Assembly: GCF_003591655.1 (NCBI RefSeq)
Contig: NZ_QVRA01000014.1
Span: 45,782-109,781 of the forward strand
Source: Sphingobium terrigena
Lineage (GTDB): Bacteria > Pseudomonadota > Alphaproteobacteria > Sphingomonadales > Sphingomonadaceae
Reading direction: 5' to 3'
Length of the DNA stretch: 64,000 nt
In this document: positions 44,262 through 53,495 of the stretch, one piece after another
Numbering within the stretch: the first letter of the stretch is position 1
How the letters are laid out: each line of letters starts with the position of its first letter
Notes under the pieces: model-generated
Told to the model about the DNA's origin: nothing
Databases searched by the model: none
What the model saw: only the letters and a program-made list of their open reading frames with translations
Position numbers and translations under genes: made by a program

Positions 44262-45212
44262 CTATCGAGAAATTTTTATGGTTTCGCCCGAACGCGATAC
44301 GTGGAGGCCATAGGCATCCTCCAGCAAGCGCAGAAACGCATCGACATTGCCGGGCTGAAACACGCCACCCATCCGCATCTGTGCGACGGCGGGGTCGGAT
44401 ACCGCGATCTGGGATAGATTGTAGCGGTTGAATTCGGCGATTACCTCGCCAAGCGGTTGTTGGTCGAAACGCAGGATGCCGTTGCGCCAGGCGAGCTGGT
44501 CGCTGACCTTCTCTTCCGATTTCTGGGTTATCAGCATCGAAGCGCCGCGCGCGATCGCAATGTCGCCTGCCGTAATGACGGATTGACGCGCAGGGGCGTC
44601 TGCGGATTCGTCGTCGACCCTGACCTTTCCTTCCGCGACCGACACTATCACCCGGTCCCGATCACGCCGGACGGAAAATTTGGTCCCTAGCACAGTCACC
44701 CGGCGGTCGCCCGCATGGACGACGAAGGGATGCCCCGAGTCATGAAACACCTCGAAATAGACTTCGCCCTTGTCGATCCAGACTTCGCGCTCGTCCCGAC
44801 CGACCTGCGCGCGAATGGCGCTGCGGGTGTTCATTTCGATCCGGCTGCCGTCGCCCAGTTCAAGCAGGCGACGCTGTCCGATGTCCGTTTTCGCGGCCAG
44901 TACCGGCTGCGGTCGGGCGGGCAGCATTATAAAGCCCAGCCCTGCCGCGATCAGGAGCGAGGCGGCAAGGGCGGTCAGCCGGGGCAGATACGACATCCAC
45001 GACGACGTGCGCCGGGATGGCGGGGGGGCGACGGCCGCGATGCGATCCGCCTCCCGCCAGCCATGTTCAAGACGCCAGAACGCCGCCTTGTGAGCCATGG
45101 ATTCGTCAAGCCAGGCATTGAGTTCATCTTGCTGGCGCTGGCTCCAGTCCGGCTCTTCGCGACGGACCAGCCATTGCGCAGCGAGCGCTTCGAGGCGACG
45201 GGCCTCACTCAT
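44262..45212 (-). CDS. FecR-family anti-sigma factor / signal transducer
   Basis: 316 residues. A cytosolic N-terminal DUF4880-like part holds AAQWLVRREEPDWS and LNAWLDESMAHKAAFWRLE. One membrane span lies at about 80-100 (LTALAASLLIAAGLGFIML). The FecR domain reads TDIGQRRLLELGDGSRIEMN, GEVYFEVFHD and VLGTKFSVRR. The C-terminal STN-like region has PLGEVIAEFNRYN. It should control the ECF sigma factor in response to the STN receptor. Its start overlaps the sigma gene by eight bases. Confidence 0.93.
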   Translation of the reverse strand: MSEARRLEALAAQWLVRREEPDWSQRQQDELNAWLDESMAHKAAFWRLEHGWREADRIAAVAPPPSRRTSSWMSYLPRLTALAASLLIAAGLGFIMLPARPQPVLAAKTDIGQRRLLELGDGSRIEMNTRSAIRAQVGRDEREVWIDKGEVYFEVFHDSGHPFVVHAGDRRVTVLGTKFSVRRDRDRVIVSVAEGKVRVDDESADAPARQSVITAGDIAIARGASMLITQKSEEKVSDQLAWRNGILRFDQQPLGEVIAEFNRYNLSQIAVSDPAVAQMRMGGVFQPGNVDAFLRLLEDAYGLHVSRSGETIKISR

Positions 45213-45777
45213 GCCCTGCCTCTTGGCGTGGCGGGACGGTCGCCGTCTTGCGCACGATGCGGCCTTCCCCGCCGAGCATGAAGTCGACCAGCGCCCGCAT
45301 GCCCAGCGTCAACTGCCGCTCCACCGTATGATGCCCCACGCCCAGATGCGCCGCGACCTCACGCGTCGACATCCCTTCCAGCTTCCTCAGACGGACAACT
45401 TCGCGGCAGCGCGGTGGCAGCAGGTCCAGGCCAGCCTCCGCGCGGCGAAGCTGATCGCGCGCCACGAGCGTGTTTTCGGCGTCATATCCTTCCGCTAGGT
45501 AGTCAAGCTCTTCCAGATCTGCCACCAAATCAAAGGACACGATTTTGGCACGCCGGGCGCGGTTGAGAAGGATGTTGCGGGCGATGGTGAGGAGATAGGC
45601 GCGGGGTGTTACGGGGATCGCCCTTTGTGCGCCGATTAGCGCGTGTTCGTACACATCCTGGCGAATGTCGACGACATCGTCGGAATTAGGCCAATTGCGC
45701 CGAATGAAGCGGACGAGCATCGCCTCGTTCGGCAGAACTGCCTCCTGAAACCAGCGGTGAAGGTTCGCATCATTCAT
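45205..45777 (-). CDS. ECF-type RNA polymerase sigma factor
   Basis: About 190 residues from MNDANLH at 45777; the frame opens 14 codons earlier but with no ribosome-binding support. Region 2 is seen in RFIRRNWPNSDDVVDIRQD and PRAYLLTIARNILLN. Region 4 is seen in LPPRCREVVRLRKLEGM and the helix-turn-helix TREVAAHLGVGHHTVERQL. It is the first gene of the sigma-FecR-receptor-hydrolase train. It should turn on receptor and hydrolase expression when the receptor is loaded. Confidence 0.93.
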   Translation of the reverse strand: MNDANLHRWFQEAVLPNEAMLVRFIRRNWPNSDDVVDIRQDVYEHALIGAQRAIPVTPRAYLLTIARNILLNRARRAKIVSFDLVADLEELDYLAEGYDAENTLVARDQLRRAEAGLDLLPPRCREVVRLRKLEGMSTREVAAHLGVGHHTVERQLTLGMRALVDFMLGGEGRIVRKTATVPPRQEAGHE

Positions 45778-46328
45778 CGTTCGCTGCGTCCATCTGCCCA
45801 CTTCATTGATGTAAAACACTCAACCACCGGATTCCCGTAACAGGCCTGGAATAGAGGCAGCATTAGATTTTTAACCGTGAGATGATAGTTTGCTGCTTTA
45901 CCGCAAGAGCAACGTCGGCAAGGCTAGCGGGAGCATTTGGCTGACGTGATCGCTGAGCCTCCTACCCTCACACAAATTTTTCTCGTTCAGCCTCTCAATA
46001 AGCTAGCTTCAAGATTCACAGGCCATAGTCGGCAGCAGTCAACATGCAACCCGTATGCGGCCGCAAATGCCCCCAACAGCTTCGTCCGAACCTCCTTTCC
46101 TGCAGCTCAGAGATGGCAGGCAGTGAGCGTCTTCCACTAGGGGCGATGATGTAGCTGAAGAGCGTCGGAGATTGGTGCATACCTGTTCGCCGCGATTTGA
46201 CCCCATGATGACCAGTTCCGGTGCAAGCCGACATCACTGGGGCTTCGCCGGAAAGGCCATAGGTGGTTAACTGCCGCCTGCTCTTGGAGAGCGAAAATTA
46301 GCTGCTGAGCGTCTGGCTTGGGTCTAGG
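45778..46328. other. Intergenic stretch between sigma gene and insertion sequence
   Basis: About 550 bases holding the promoter of the minus-strand sigma operon. Otherwise no gene is supported. A short minus-strand frame across 46137-46412 overlaps the insertion-sequence end and has mixed, unrecognised content (VGLHRNWSSWGQIAANRYAP). It could be debris of an older element, but I cannot name it. Confidence 0.4.
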
Positions 46329-47905
46329 CTGTGTGAAAACGCTGGCACGGAGGTTTTGAGTAGCGAGTTGATTAGCAAACACATTGGCGAGACCCGAGTG
46401 CGGCATGGCCATTATGTGGTGATGGCTTTCAGGATTGCCTTGCTACCCATGATGTTGAGCACCCTGGTCAAGTTGTAAGCGAGGACATGGAGCGCCATCT
46501 CGGTTGAGACGCGCGGTTTCGTCTTTGTAAGGAAGTGCGTGTAGCCCATTCGGGCCTTCAGGGTGCCAAAGGGATGTTCGACGGTCTGGCGTCGTATGCG
46601 CATGGCGTTAGGATTGGCATCCAGTCGAAGCTGCATCGCTTCGATCACCTCTTCATGCTCCCATCGGGAGACACGGCGCTCTTTGCTCGGCGTGCATTGC
46701 GCCTTCATCGAGCAGTTTGCACAGACACTTGCCCAATAGCGTTTCAGCGTCAGTCCCCCTTCTTCGCGAGTGTACCGGTAGCTGAGAGTTTCGCCCGCTG
46801 GACAGCGATAGGCATCCTGCTCGGGGAGATAGATGAAGTCTTGTTTTCCAAACCGCCCAGCCATTTTGGCTTCAGAGGTCATCGGCCTTGGCATTGTGAC
46901 CGTCACCCCGGCTTGTTCACTTGCCAGTATTTCCACGCCAGAGAAGTAGCCACGATCGACGACAACCTCGAGCTGGTCCTTTTCCAGCACCGCTTTCGTT
47001 TTCGTCGACATGCGGGTCAGTTGAGCGCGATCATTGCCGATATTCGTCACATCATGCGTGACGATGATGTGGTTTTCGGTATCGACGGCTATCTGGACAT
47101 TGTAGCCGACCATCCCAGTTCCCCGGCCGCTGGTGGCCATTGAGCGGGCGTCTGGATCGGTCAAGGATATCTGCTGATCTGAGGCAGCCAGCATCTGCTC
47201 CTCCAGTCCGTCGAGACGTTTCATCTCCCCCTCGAGCTTGGCGATCCTCTCTTTGAGGCGCGTCGTTTTTGCAGCCAGCACGTCCGTTGGTTGATGCCGA
47301 TCAGCCGTGTCGAGCTGGGCAAGATAACGTGTGACGCTCTCTTCAATCTGTTCCCGGCGCCGCGCCAGCTTGGCCTTGGTGAAGTTGCGATCGCGATTAT
47401 TGACGGCTTTGAACTTGCTGCCGTCGATTGCGATGCTTCCACTCGTGAGCAGGCTCATCTCCCGGCAAAGCAAGACGAAACGGCTGCAGACTTGGCGGAT
47501 CGCTACGCCATTGTCGCGACGGAAATCCGCAATCGTCTTGTGATCAGGGACAAGCCGACCCACCAGCCACATGAGTTCGACATTGCGATCGGCCTCGCGC
47601 TCAAGACGACGGCTCGACTGCACCCGGTTCAAATATCCGTAAATGTAGAGCTTGAGCAAAACCGACGGATGATAAGAGGGCCGACCCGTGGCAGCAGGCT
47701 CCACGCCCTCAAATCCCAGTCCCAACAAATCGAGCGCGTCGACAAATGCATCAATCACTCGAACCGGATTATCTTCGCCGATCCAGTCATCTACGCAGGG
47801 CGGAAATAGCGTGGTTTGTTTGCGATCAGCACCAGAAATGAAGCGACCCATATGATCCCCCAAAACGTTAGACCAACATACCACATCTGCCGCGTTTTCA
47901 CACAG
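46329..47905 (-). mobile_element. IS1182-family insertion sequence
   Basis: About 1.58 kb, bounded by terminal inverted repeats CTGTGTGAAAACGCTGGC (from 46329) and its near match, whose complement CTGTGTGAAAACGCGGC ends at 47905. It contains one intact transposase gene. The flanks are CTAGG on the left and TCTGG on the right, so a clean target duplication could not be confirmed and the exact tips may be off by a few bases. The element lies between the sigma gene and a hydrolase gene, without evident gene disruption. Confidence 0.85.
46412..47851 (-). CDS. IS1182-family DDE transposase
   Basis: 479 residues from MGRFISGADR at 47851; the frame begins 23 codons earlier but that part crosses the terminal repeat. 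The N-terminal DUF772-like region has GRPSYHPSVLLKLYIYGYLNRVQSSRRLE. The catalytic acids are in AIDGSKFKAVNN, VVVDRGYFSG and VEHPFGTLKARMG. A cysteine cluster (CPAGE, CANCSMKAQC) marks the DDE_Tnp_1_6-type zinc region. Complete and without frameshift, so potentially active. Confidence 0.93.
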   Translation of the reverse strand: MGRFISGADRKQTTLFPPCVDDWIGEDNPVRVIDAFVDALDLLGLGFEGVEPAATGRPSYHPSVLLKLYIYGYLNRVQSSRRLEREADRNVELMWLVGRLVPDHKTIADFRRDNGVAIRQVCSRFVLLCREMSLLTSGSIAIDGSKFKAVNNRDRNFTKAKLARRREQIEESVTRYLAQLDTADRHQPTDVLAAKTTRLKERIAKLEGEMKRLDGLEEQMLAASDQQISLTDPDARSMATSGRGTGMVGYNVQIAVDTENHIIVTHDVTNIGNDRAQLTRMSTKTKAVLEKDQLEVVVDRGYFSGVEILASEQAGVTVTMPRPMTSEAKMAGRFGKQDFIYLPEQDAYRCPAGETLSYRYTREEGGLTLKRYWASVCANCSMKAQCTPSKERRVSRWEHEEVIEAMQLRLDANPNAMRIRRQTVEHPFGTLKARMGYTHFLTKTKPRVSTEMALHVLAYNLTRVLNIMGSKAILKAITT

Positions 47906-47967
47906 TCTGGGTCGGAACAAGCCGCGGCAGCCGCCTCTGCGAACCGTCTCGAAAGCGATGTTGAAAT

Positions 47968-47979
47968 GGGGGGGGGGGG
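47968..47979. repeat. 12-base G homopolymer
   Basis: A run of twelve G residues in the short gap between the insertion sequence and the 3' end of the hydrolase gene. It lies outside any supported gene. Such tracts slip in replication and in sequencing, so the length may be uncertain. Confidence 0.8.
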
Positions 47980-48014
47980 CGGAGGTATACCTCGTCCAGC
48001 ACCGAGTGCAGCGA

Positions 48015-49067
48015 TCAAGGCATGATGATCCGTTGCAACCAAACGCCTAGCAGCGCGAAATAGGCGGGCGCGTTGGGCGTCGCGTTGGTAGCGAAGCGCG
48101 CGTCGACTTGTTGAGCGGATGCCACGCCCAGCATCATCGCGTGATCCGCCCCGTCGATTACGCGCACGGTAATTTGCGGCGACTCGGCATGGTGTGCACG
48201 TAATGCCGCGAGCGAAGCCGCAACGGGGACCCACGGATCGGCTTGGCCAAAGACAATCAGTGTGGGTACGCGCGATCCAAACAACGCACGCAGCGGGTCG
48301 TTGCCGATCTGCTGACGCCATTCGGGGTCGTCTATGTTACCCTTGATCCAGGTGTCGGCATACCAAGGCTCGTTACGGATGCCGGCCTCGGCCCGCTCGG
48401 CAGCGACTCGGGTCGCCTTCCCGCGGACGTAGTCATCGACCGCCGTGCGCGCGGCGATCGCCCGGTCGATTGTCTCCTGTGATTTGCCCTGGATGCGCAG
48501 GATGTTCGACACAGCGAAATTCATCTGGACATCCGCTGCTGACATCGGCCCCGACACGGCAATTGCAAAAGCGGCTCGCTGCTCCTTCTTCGCCGCCAGG
48601 ATGGTCAGCCACCCACCCTGCGACAATCCCCAGAAGCCGATGCGGCGCGGATCGATGTCGCGCTCTCGGCTTAACCGTGCGAAGGCCGCGACGGCGTCGT
48701 CCGCCAGCAGGTCAAAATTGCCGGCGGGCGCCCCGCCGCTGGTTGATGCGCCTGACCCGCGCCGGTCGTACAGCAGAACCGCAATACCGAGGCGGGGCAT
48801 CACCTCGGTCAGATGACGATATAGCGGCGCGCTGCGAAGAGGCGCTTGAGCGCCGTGCAGCGCGATGACGGCGGCGTGCAACTTGCCGTCTTTGGGCACG
48901 AACAACGTACCCGACAGCCGTGCACCGCCATGCTCGAATACGATCTGACGCTCCTCGATGGGATTGTCTGTCGGCACAGCCCACGGCGGGATCGCTGCGG
49001 TCTGAGCTACGGCCGGGCTGGTCCCCATCGTCAGGAGAACGCCTAAAAAATAGGATAGCAATCGCAT
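48015..49067 (-). CDS. Secreted alpha/beta hydrolase (dienelactone-hydrolase-like esterase)
   Basis: 350 residues from MRLLSYFLG at 49067. The upstream 42 codons of the frame lack coding character and the N-terminus at 49067 is a good signal peptide (to AVAQ). Motifs: VIALHGAQAPL (oxyanion strand), YDRRGSGAST, nucleophile GLSQGGWLT, acid in VFGQADPWVP and histidine in DGADHAMML. A periplasmic esterase or peptidase of the broad BAAT/DLH group; the substrate is not evident. It is a single gene, with the insertion sequence downstream. Confidence 0.87.
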   Translation of the reverse strand: MRLLSYFLGVLLTMGTSPAVAQTAAIPPWAVPTDNPIEERQIVFEHGGARLSGTLFVPKDGKLHAAVIALHGAQAPLRSAPLYRHLTEVMPRLGIAVLLYDRRGSGASTSGGAPAGNFDLLADDAVAAFARLSRERDIDPRRIGFWGLSQGGWLTILAAKKEQRAAFAIAVSGPMSAADVQMNFAVSNILRIQGKSQETIDRAIAARTAVDDYVRGKATRVAAERAEAGIRNEPWYADTWIKGNIDDPEWRQQIGNDPLRALFGSRVPTLIVFGQADPWVPVAASLAALRAHHAESPQITVRVIDGADHAMMLGVASAQQVDARFATNATPNAPAYFALLGVWLQRIIMP

Positions 49068-49346
49068 GGCAGAATCTCCGGCGGTTAGATTGTCATGCCT
49101 GTATCGCGAGCGCGATCCCAGACCTCGCAACTGTCTATTAAGGGTAGCTGGCGTCCGGCTGCTTGATGAACCTGGATTAGCAGATCCTGTCAAACTCGGA
49201 CGTTCGTGTCACCTCATGGGAACGGCGATAGCTGGTCGCTGCCTGAACCGGACGGTCTGCACCTGGGGACTAATTTTTGGTCCCTGAGCGTCTCACAAGG
49301 GTCGATTAACCCTCGACCTTTTCATCAGGACCGGCGATATCGCCTT

Positions 49347-49682
49347 ATGGCATCCGATCGTAAAACTGTTGAATTCCTCGTTGAGCAGATGGCAGGCGGC
49401 GGCACCGTTTCAGCCAAGGCGATGTTTGGGGAGTTTGGCATTTATTCCGATGGGAAAATGGTCGCATTGGTCTGCGACGACCACCTATTCGTAAAGCCCA
49501 CGGTTGGAGGGCGGGCATTCGCTGCCGGTGCGGAAGAAGCCCCTCCATATCCCGGTGCAAAGCCCTGTCTCCTGATCGACGCGGAAAAGTGGGATGACCG
49601 TGAGTGGCTTGCCGAGATCGTTCGTATCACATCTCAGGAAATGCCTGCTCCCAAGGTCAGGACCAAGCGCAAATCCGGCTGA
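49347..49682 (+). CDS. TfoX/Sxy N-terminal domain protein
   Basis: 111 residues from the ATG at 49347; upstream codons in the frame are not convincing. The domain signature is clear: VEFLVEQMAGGGTVSAKAMFGEFGIY, MVALVCDDHLFVKPT and a terminal EWLAEIVRIT. Only the N-terminal TfoX domain is present, as in many small proteobacterial homologues of unknown function. A role in competence is not implied. It stands alone between a divergent hydrolase and a convergent operon. Confidence 0.88.
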   Translation: MASDRKTVEFLVEQMAGGGTVSAKAMFGEFGIYSDGKMVALVCDDHLFVKPTVGGRAFAAGAEEAPPYPGAKPCLLIDAEKWDDREWLAEIVRITSQEMPAPKVRTKRKSG

Positions 49683-49889
49683 TGCAACGCCTGGCAGAAG
49701 CCCGTGTTCGTTAACCTAATGTCCGCCTTTGGAATGTGGAGGTGGGATTGTTGAATGCCCGGGAAGGGGTCGATGGCTTCCGATTCGCGCTGTACATTTG
49801 GAAGCGAACGTACGGCGACGGTAAAAATGCTCTTGTAGTGGGGCCGAAGTCTATATTGGGCTAGCCGGAGTGCGCGCGTGCTGTGAAAC

Positions 49890-50354
49890 CTACAGCCCCA
49901 GTTCTTCCAATCCGGGATGATCCTCCGGTCGTTGCCCGAGCGGCCAGTGGAACAGGCGCTCCCCCTCGGAGATCGGCAGGTCGTTGATGCTCGCGATCCG
50001 CCGCGCCATCAGGCCGCTCGTCGCGAACTCCCAATTCTCATTGCCATAAGAGCGATACCAGGCGCCTGCATCATCACGCCATTCATAGGCGAAGCGCACC
50101 GCGATCCGGTTGCCGTCATGGGTCCACAGACCCTTGATCAGCCGATAGTCCTGCTCGCGGCTCCACTTCGCGGTCAGGAAGGCAATGATAGCATCCCGCC
50201 CCTGAAGGAACTCGGACCGGTTCCGCCACTGGCTGTCCTCGGTGTAGGCAAGCGCCACGCGCGCGGGATCACGGCCATTCCAGCCATCCTCGGCAGCGCG
50301 AACCTTCTGCAATGCGGTCTCATGGGTAAAGGGCGGGAGGGGCGGTCGCGACAT
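49890..50354 (-). CDS. DUF1348 / NTF2-like protein
   Basis: 154 residues. The SnoaL/NTF2-like fold with the DUF1348 pattern is clear: [67 protein letters not shown] and the [15 protein letters not shown] tail. The function of the family is unknown; similar folds bind small hydrophobic ligands. It is the third gene of an operon with VOC and flavin-reductase-like genes, 14 bases after the VOC gene. Confidence 0.92.
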   Translation of the reverse strand: MSRPPLPPFTHETALQKVRAAEDGWNGRDPARVALAYTEDSQWRNRSEFLQGRDAIIAFLTAKWSREQDYRLIKGLWTHDGNRIAVRFAYEWRDDAGAWYRSYGNENWEFATSGLMARRIASINDLPISEGERLFHWPLGQRPEDHPGLEELGL

Positions 50355-50368
50355 CGGGAGAAATCCTT

Positions 50369-50779
50369 TCAGGCAAAGGGCGTGGCGAACTCAAGGCGAA
50401 TGCCACCGGGAATGAAGATGAGGAAGTGGCGCGTCGAAGACCCTGGACGGATGGGACCGGGCGCTGCATCGACGACTACCTCCGGATGCGCCGTCACCGC
50501 CTCCCACGCCGCCTGCAGCGCGGCATCGTCGGCGACCGCCAGCGAGAGATGATGGAGACCGATATTCGCGCGCCGATCAAAGGCCCGGGCCGTCAGCGGG
50601 TCCGCAGCGCGCCACAAGGTTAGCAGGATCGCGCCATCCGACACGAAGATGGAGGGATAGTCGGGCACGCCGCCCACCTCAGCAAAGCCCAATGTGCCAC
50701 AGAAGAAGGCGCGCGCCTGATCGAGGTCGGGCACGGTGAGTCCGACATGATGGATGCCTTGAGTGAGTTTGCCGGTCAT
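50369..50779 (-). CDS. VOC-family (glyoxalase/dioxygenase fold) protein
   Basis: 136 residues. The two betaalphabetabetabeta modules are visible: [20 protein letters not shown] at the start and [19 protein letters not shown] in the middle. Conserved His and a C-terminal FFIPG-like [11 protein letters not shown] suggest a metal site. The enzyme reaction is unknown. Its start overlaps the upstream gene's stop as ATGA. Confidence 0.9.
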   Translation of the reverse strand: MTGKLTQGIHHVGLTVPDLDQARAFFCGTLGFAEVGGVPDYPSIFVSDGAILLTLWRAADPLTARAFDRRANIGLHHLSLAVADDAALQAAWEAVTAHPEVVVDAAPGPIRPGSSTRHFLIFIPGGIRLEFATPFA

Positions 50780-51384
50780 GATGCTGTTCCTTCCAGTTGG
50801 GCGATGCGGGTACGCAGCGCCGCGATCTCATCAATGAGGGGTTGGGAAGCGCGCCGTACCTCAGCTTCGGTGAAGCGCGGCGTGATGTGTTGCGGGCAGT
50901 TCCAGTCGAATCCGACGACGTCGATCAGGAAGGCGCGTTCCGGTTCGGCGGCATAGCCCTGCGGCATGAGCGCGGCGATGTCCGCCGGACCCTCGCTGGA
51001 ATGGGCATGGCCGATGATCTTGAGGCGTCGGCGGTTCGGATAATCCATCAGGAACAGCGAGACACGGTCGTCAGCCACAAGATGTGCGGCGGAAAGATAT
51101 TGCCGGTTCCCCCGATAATCCGCAAACCCGATGCGATTGCCCTCGATATGGCGGAGGAAACCTGTCGGTCCACCACGATGTTGGACATAGGGCCAGCCAT
51201 CCTCAGACACGCTCGCCATGTAGAAGCTGTCGCGGGCAGCGATAAAATCCAGTTCCCGCTTTGTCAGCACATCGACTGGTCCCGCGTCCGCTTCCATACG
51301 GGCATAGGAGGTGCGCGATCCCGCCGCCGCCTGCATGGCGCGGGCTCCGGGACCAAAGAGGGTATGGAGAAATGTCTGTGCCAT
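50776..51384 (-). CDS. Pyridoxamine 5'-phosphate oxidase-like flavoprotein
   Basis: 202 residues. The FMN-binding split barrel is seen in DFIAARDSFYMASVSEDGWPYVQHRGGP, GFADYRGNRQYLSA and VSLFLMDYPNRRRLKIIG. Members of this group bind flavin and reduce diverse small molecules. It is the first gene of the three-gene operon and is divergent from a LysR regulator with a 76-base spacer. The regulator probably controls it. Confidence 0.9.
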   Translation of the reverse strand: MAQTFLHTLFGPGARAMQAAAGSRTSYARMEADAGPVDVLTKRELDFIAARDSFYMASVSEDGWPYVQHRGGPTGFLRHIEGNRIGFADYRGNRQYLSAAHLVADDRVSLFLMDYPNRRRLKIIGHAHSSEGPADIAALMPQGYAAEPERAFLIDVVGFDWNCPQHITPRFTEAEVRRASQPLIDEIAALRTRIAQLEGTAS

Positions 51385-51460
51385 GCGAGGAGATATAGCG
51401 CGTTGCCCTTGGCACGATAATCAGCGATGATCGACGTTCACTATTTCATTCTGAGGAATA

Positions 51461-52354
51461 ATGGATCACTTCGAGAGCCTCTCTGTCTTTGTCGCCGTGG
51501 CCGAGCAGCGCGGCTTCGCGGCAGCGGCGCGGTCGCTGGATATGTCGCCGCCTGCGGTCACGCGCGCGGTCGCGGCGCTGGAGCGTCATCTGGGCGTGAC
51601 GTTGTTCCATCGCTCGACGCGGGCCGTGTCATTGACGGACGAGGGGGCGGTCTTGCTAGACCGGGCCCGGCGGATCCTGGCAGACCTGCGTGAAGCGGAG
51701 CAGATTACCATGGGCGGGCGGTCCGTGCCGCGCGGTCAACTCTATGTGACCGCGCCGGTGATGTTCGGACGCCTTCATGTTCTTCCAGTCATCAATGCGC
51801 TGCTGGCGAGCCACGCGGGTTTGAATGCGCGCATAATGCTGCTCGACCGCAATGTCCGCATCATCGAGGAGGGTATCGACGTGGCGGTGCGGATCGGGGC
51901 ACTGGCAGACAGCACGTTGCGCGCCGTGACGATCGGCTCGGTCCGGCAGACCATCGTGGCGAGCCCGGCTTATCTCGCCGAACGTGGCGCGCCCACCGAT
52001 CCTGCCGAACTTGCCAGCCATCATTGTATCTTGGGCAGCGGAGTGCGCGTCGGCAGCGCATGGCCGTTTGGTGTACGGGGCGACAGTATCGTGGACGTGG
52101 TCCCCCGCCTGATCGTCAACAGCATCGATGCTACCATCGCCGCTGCTGAGGCGGGCGTGGGGCTGGCCAATGTGCTGAGCTACCAATCGGCCCCGCGCAT
52201 CGCGAACGGGCAGTTAGTGGAGGTGCTGGCGGATCATGCCCCGTCCCCCATGCCGGTAAGCCTGCTCTACGATCCCGGTCGGGCGGCTATGCCTGCGGTT
52301 CGCGTGTTCATTGAGGCCATGCGGGAACAAGGGCAGCAAGGAGCGTGGTCCTGA
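51461..52354 (+). CDS. LysR-family transcriptional regulator
   Basis: 297 residues. The N-terminal winged helix is MDHFESLSVFVAVAEQRG, then AARSLDMSPPAVTRAVAALE and LFHRSTRAVSLTDEG. The substrate-binding domain follows (PVMFGRLHVLPVINALL, VDVAVRIG-like EGIDVAVRIGAL). It resembles the small group that regulates divergent redox genes. The start has a TGAGGAA box just before it. Divergent placement next to the flavoprotein operon suggests shared control from 51385-51460. Confidence 0.95.
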   Translation: MDHFESLSVFVAVAEQRGFAAAARSLDMSPPAVTRAVAALERHLGVTLFHRSTRAVSLTDEGAVLLDRARRILADLREAEQITMGGRSVPRGQLYVTAPVMFGRLHVLPVINALLASHAGLNARIMLLDRNVRIIEEGIDVAVRIGALADSTLRAVTIGSVRQTIVASPAYLAERGAPTDPAELASHHCILGSGVRVGSAWPFGVRGDSIVDVVPRLIVNSIDATIAAAEAGVGLANVLSYQSAPRIANGQLVEVLADHAPSPMPVSLLYDPGRAAMPAVRVFIEAMREQGQQGAWS

Positions 52355-52526
52355 TCAAGATCGGTGCGAACCGTGAGCACAAAACCATTGTCCCGAAAAC
52401 GGAGCGGAGCGTCCGGTTGCGGGAATCAAGAGTTCCCCTTTGAAAGACCGAAATGGGTCGATGTCGATTGACCGACGATCGTGATGCCCTGTGGCGGTTC
52501 CCGCCGGTCAATGAGAGGACCAAGAC

Positions 52527-52976
52527 CTATTTGCGCATCTCAAACCCAAACAAGTGGTCGAGCGACCAGACGCCGCCGCCGCGCGCTATCAAAGGGAGCA
52601 GCAGCCCCGCCCAACTCAAATGCGTCGGCCAGGCATCAGGATAGACGAAGATCTCAATGACGAGTGTCATGCCCAGCAGCGCTGCGGCGCCAGGCCGGGT
52701 AAAAAGGCCAAGCACCAACAGGACAGGGAAAAAATGCTCCGAGTATGTCGCCGCGTGCGCCGCAATCTCCGGCGGCACCAACGGCAAGGCATAGTCGGAG
52801 CGGAACAGCTCATAGGTGGAAGGCATGATTGTGAGCACGCCTTCCACCTTGGTGCGACCCGACAGGAAGAAGATGGACGCAATGCCAAGCCGCGCGACCA
52901 GCAGCAGCAGGCTTTCCGATATATGGCCAGCCAGCCATGCCGATGCTTCACGATAATGATGTGCAAGAGTTGTCAT
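52527..52976 (-). CDS. DoxX-family membrane protein of the bufferin locus
   Basis: 149 residues from [11 protein letters not shown] at 52976; the long upstream part of the frame overlaps bufA and is rejected. Four predicted membrane helices are seen ([65 protein letters not shown]). DoxX proteins commonly accompany bufferin genes and may serve electron transfer or membrane redox work. It lies 26 bases after the first bufA on the same strand and is probably co-transcribed with it from the box at 53380-53405. Confidence 0.88.
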   Translation of the reverse strand: MTTLAHHYREASAWLAGHISESLLLLVARLGIASIFFLSGRTKVEGVLTIMPSTYELFRSDYALPLVPPEIAAHAATYSEHFFPVLLVLGLFTRPGAAALLGMTLVIEIFVYPDAWPTHLSWAGLLLPLIARGGGVWSLDHLFGFEMRK

Positions 52977-53002
52977 CGCTCTTCTCCGGGGGTTCGTGAA
53001 GA

Positions 53003-53272
53003 TCAGGCCTTCGGCATCAGCGAGCCGAACCCTTTGGGCGTCTTTATCTTCGTGCAGGTGCCAGCCTTGACCAGTTTCCAGGCATCGCCCTGATAAGCGA
53101 TCCGCGACGTGCCGGCGCAGCTCGTGCCGGCACCGGCCTTGCAATCGTTCTTGCCAGCTTGGGCGACGCCATAGCATTTCTCCATCGGCTTGGCGGCACC
53201 CGCGGCGTGCGCGCTTCCGGCGATCATCGTGAGAGCGAGGGCTGCGGCGAGGGCTGCGGGGGTAGATGTCAT
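53003..53272 (-). CDS. BufA-family bufferin-type metallophore precursor
   Basis: 89 residues from the ATG at 53272. A signal peptide ([16 protein letters not shown]) is followed by a mature part with four cysteines (33, 44, 52, 73) in [31 protein letters not shown] and [15 protein letters not shown]. That is the DUF2282/BufA1-type pattern. Bufferins are periplasmic peptides whose cysteines are modified by an MNIO enzyme to bind copper and related metals. It is transcribed divergently from the sigma gene. A SigF-type box lies upstream. Confidence 0.9.
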   Translation of the reverse strand: MTSTPAALAAALALTMIAGSAHAAGAAKPMEKCYGVAQAGKNDCKAGAGTSCAGTSRIAYQGDAWKLVKAGTCTKIKTPKGFGSLMPKA

Positions 53273-53379
53273 CGATAGTCTCCGTGAATGCTTGGGCCTC
53301 ACATGCGGCAGGATCATCAAGGATAATCCCGCCGCACGGCGACCCTGGGAGGCCAAGCGGGCCGGGTCACGCAAGCTTC

Positions 53380-53405
53380 TTCGCGGCGGCGTTGAAAAGC
53401 GTTAC
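53380..53405 (-). promoter_or_regulatory. SigF-type promoter upstream of bufA/doxX
   Basis: On the minus strand GTAACG (53400-53405) and CGAA (53380-53383) are separated by exactly 16 bases. This matches the two boxes on the plus strand of the same locus except for the last base of the first element. The bufA start lies about 107 bases downstream. Confidence 0.7.
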
Positions 53406-53450
53406 AGAGGAGGCGCAGGTTAAGCCGCACCTTTTTTCTGCGGTATCACT

Positions 53451-53476
53451 GTAACCATCTGGCACGGCACCGCGAA
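53451..53476 (+). promoter_or_regulatory. SigF-type promoter upstream of the sigma/anti-sigma genes
   Basis: GTAACC (53451-53456), a 16-base spacer, then CGAA (53473-53476), twenty bases before the sigma start. The same spacing and both boxes recur at 54681-54706, consistent with autoregulation. The form agrees with the box described for Caulobacter SigF. Confidence 0.8.
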
Positions 53477-53495
53477 TAGCTGTCCGGGAGTGCAC

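Noticed and set aside
45820..46412. A second, decayed insertion sequence left of the IS1182 element
   Set aside because: A short minus-strand frame looked suggestive, but no terminal repeats or transposase motif could be recognised.
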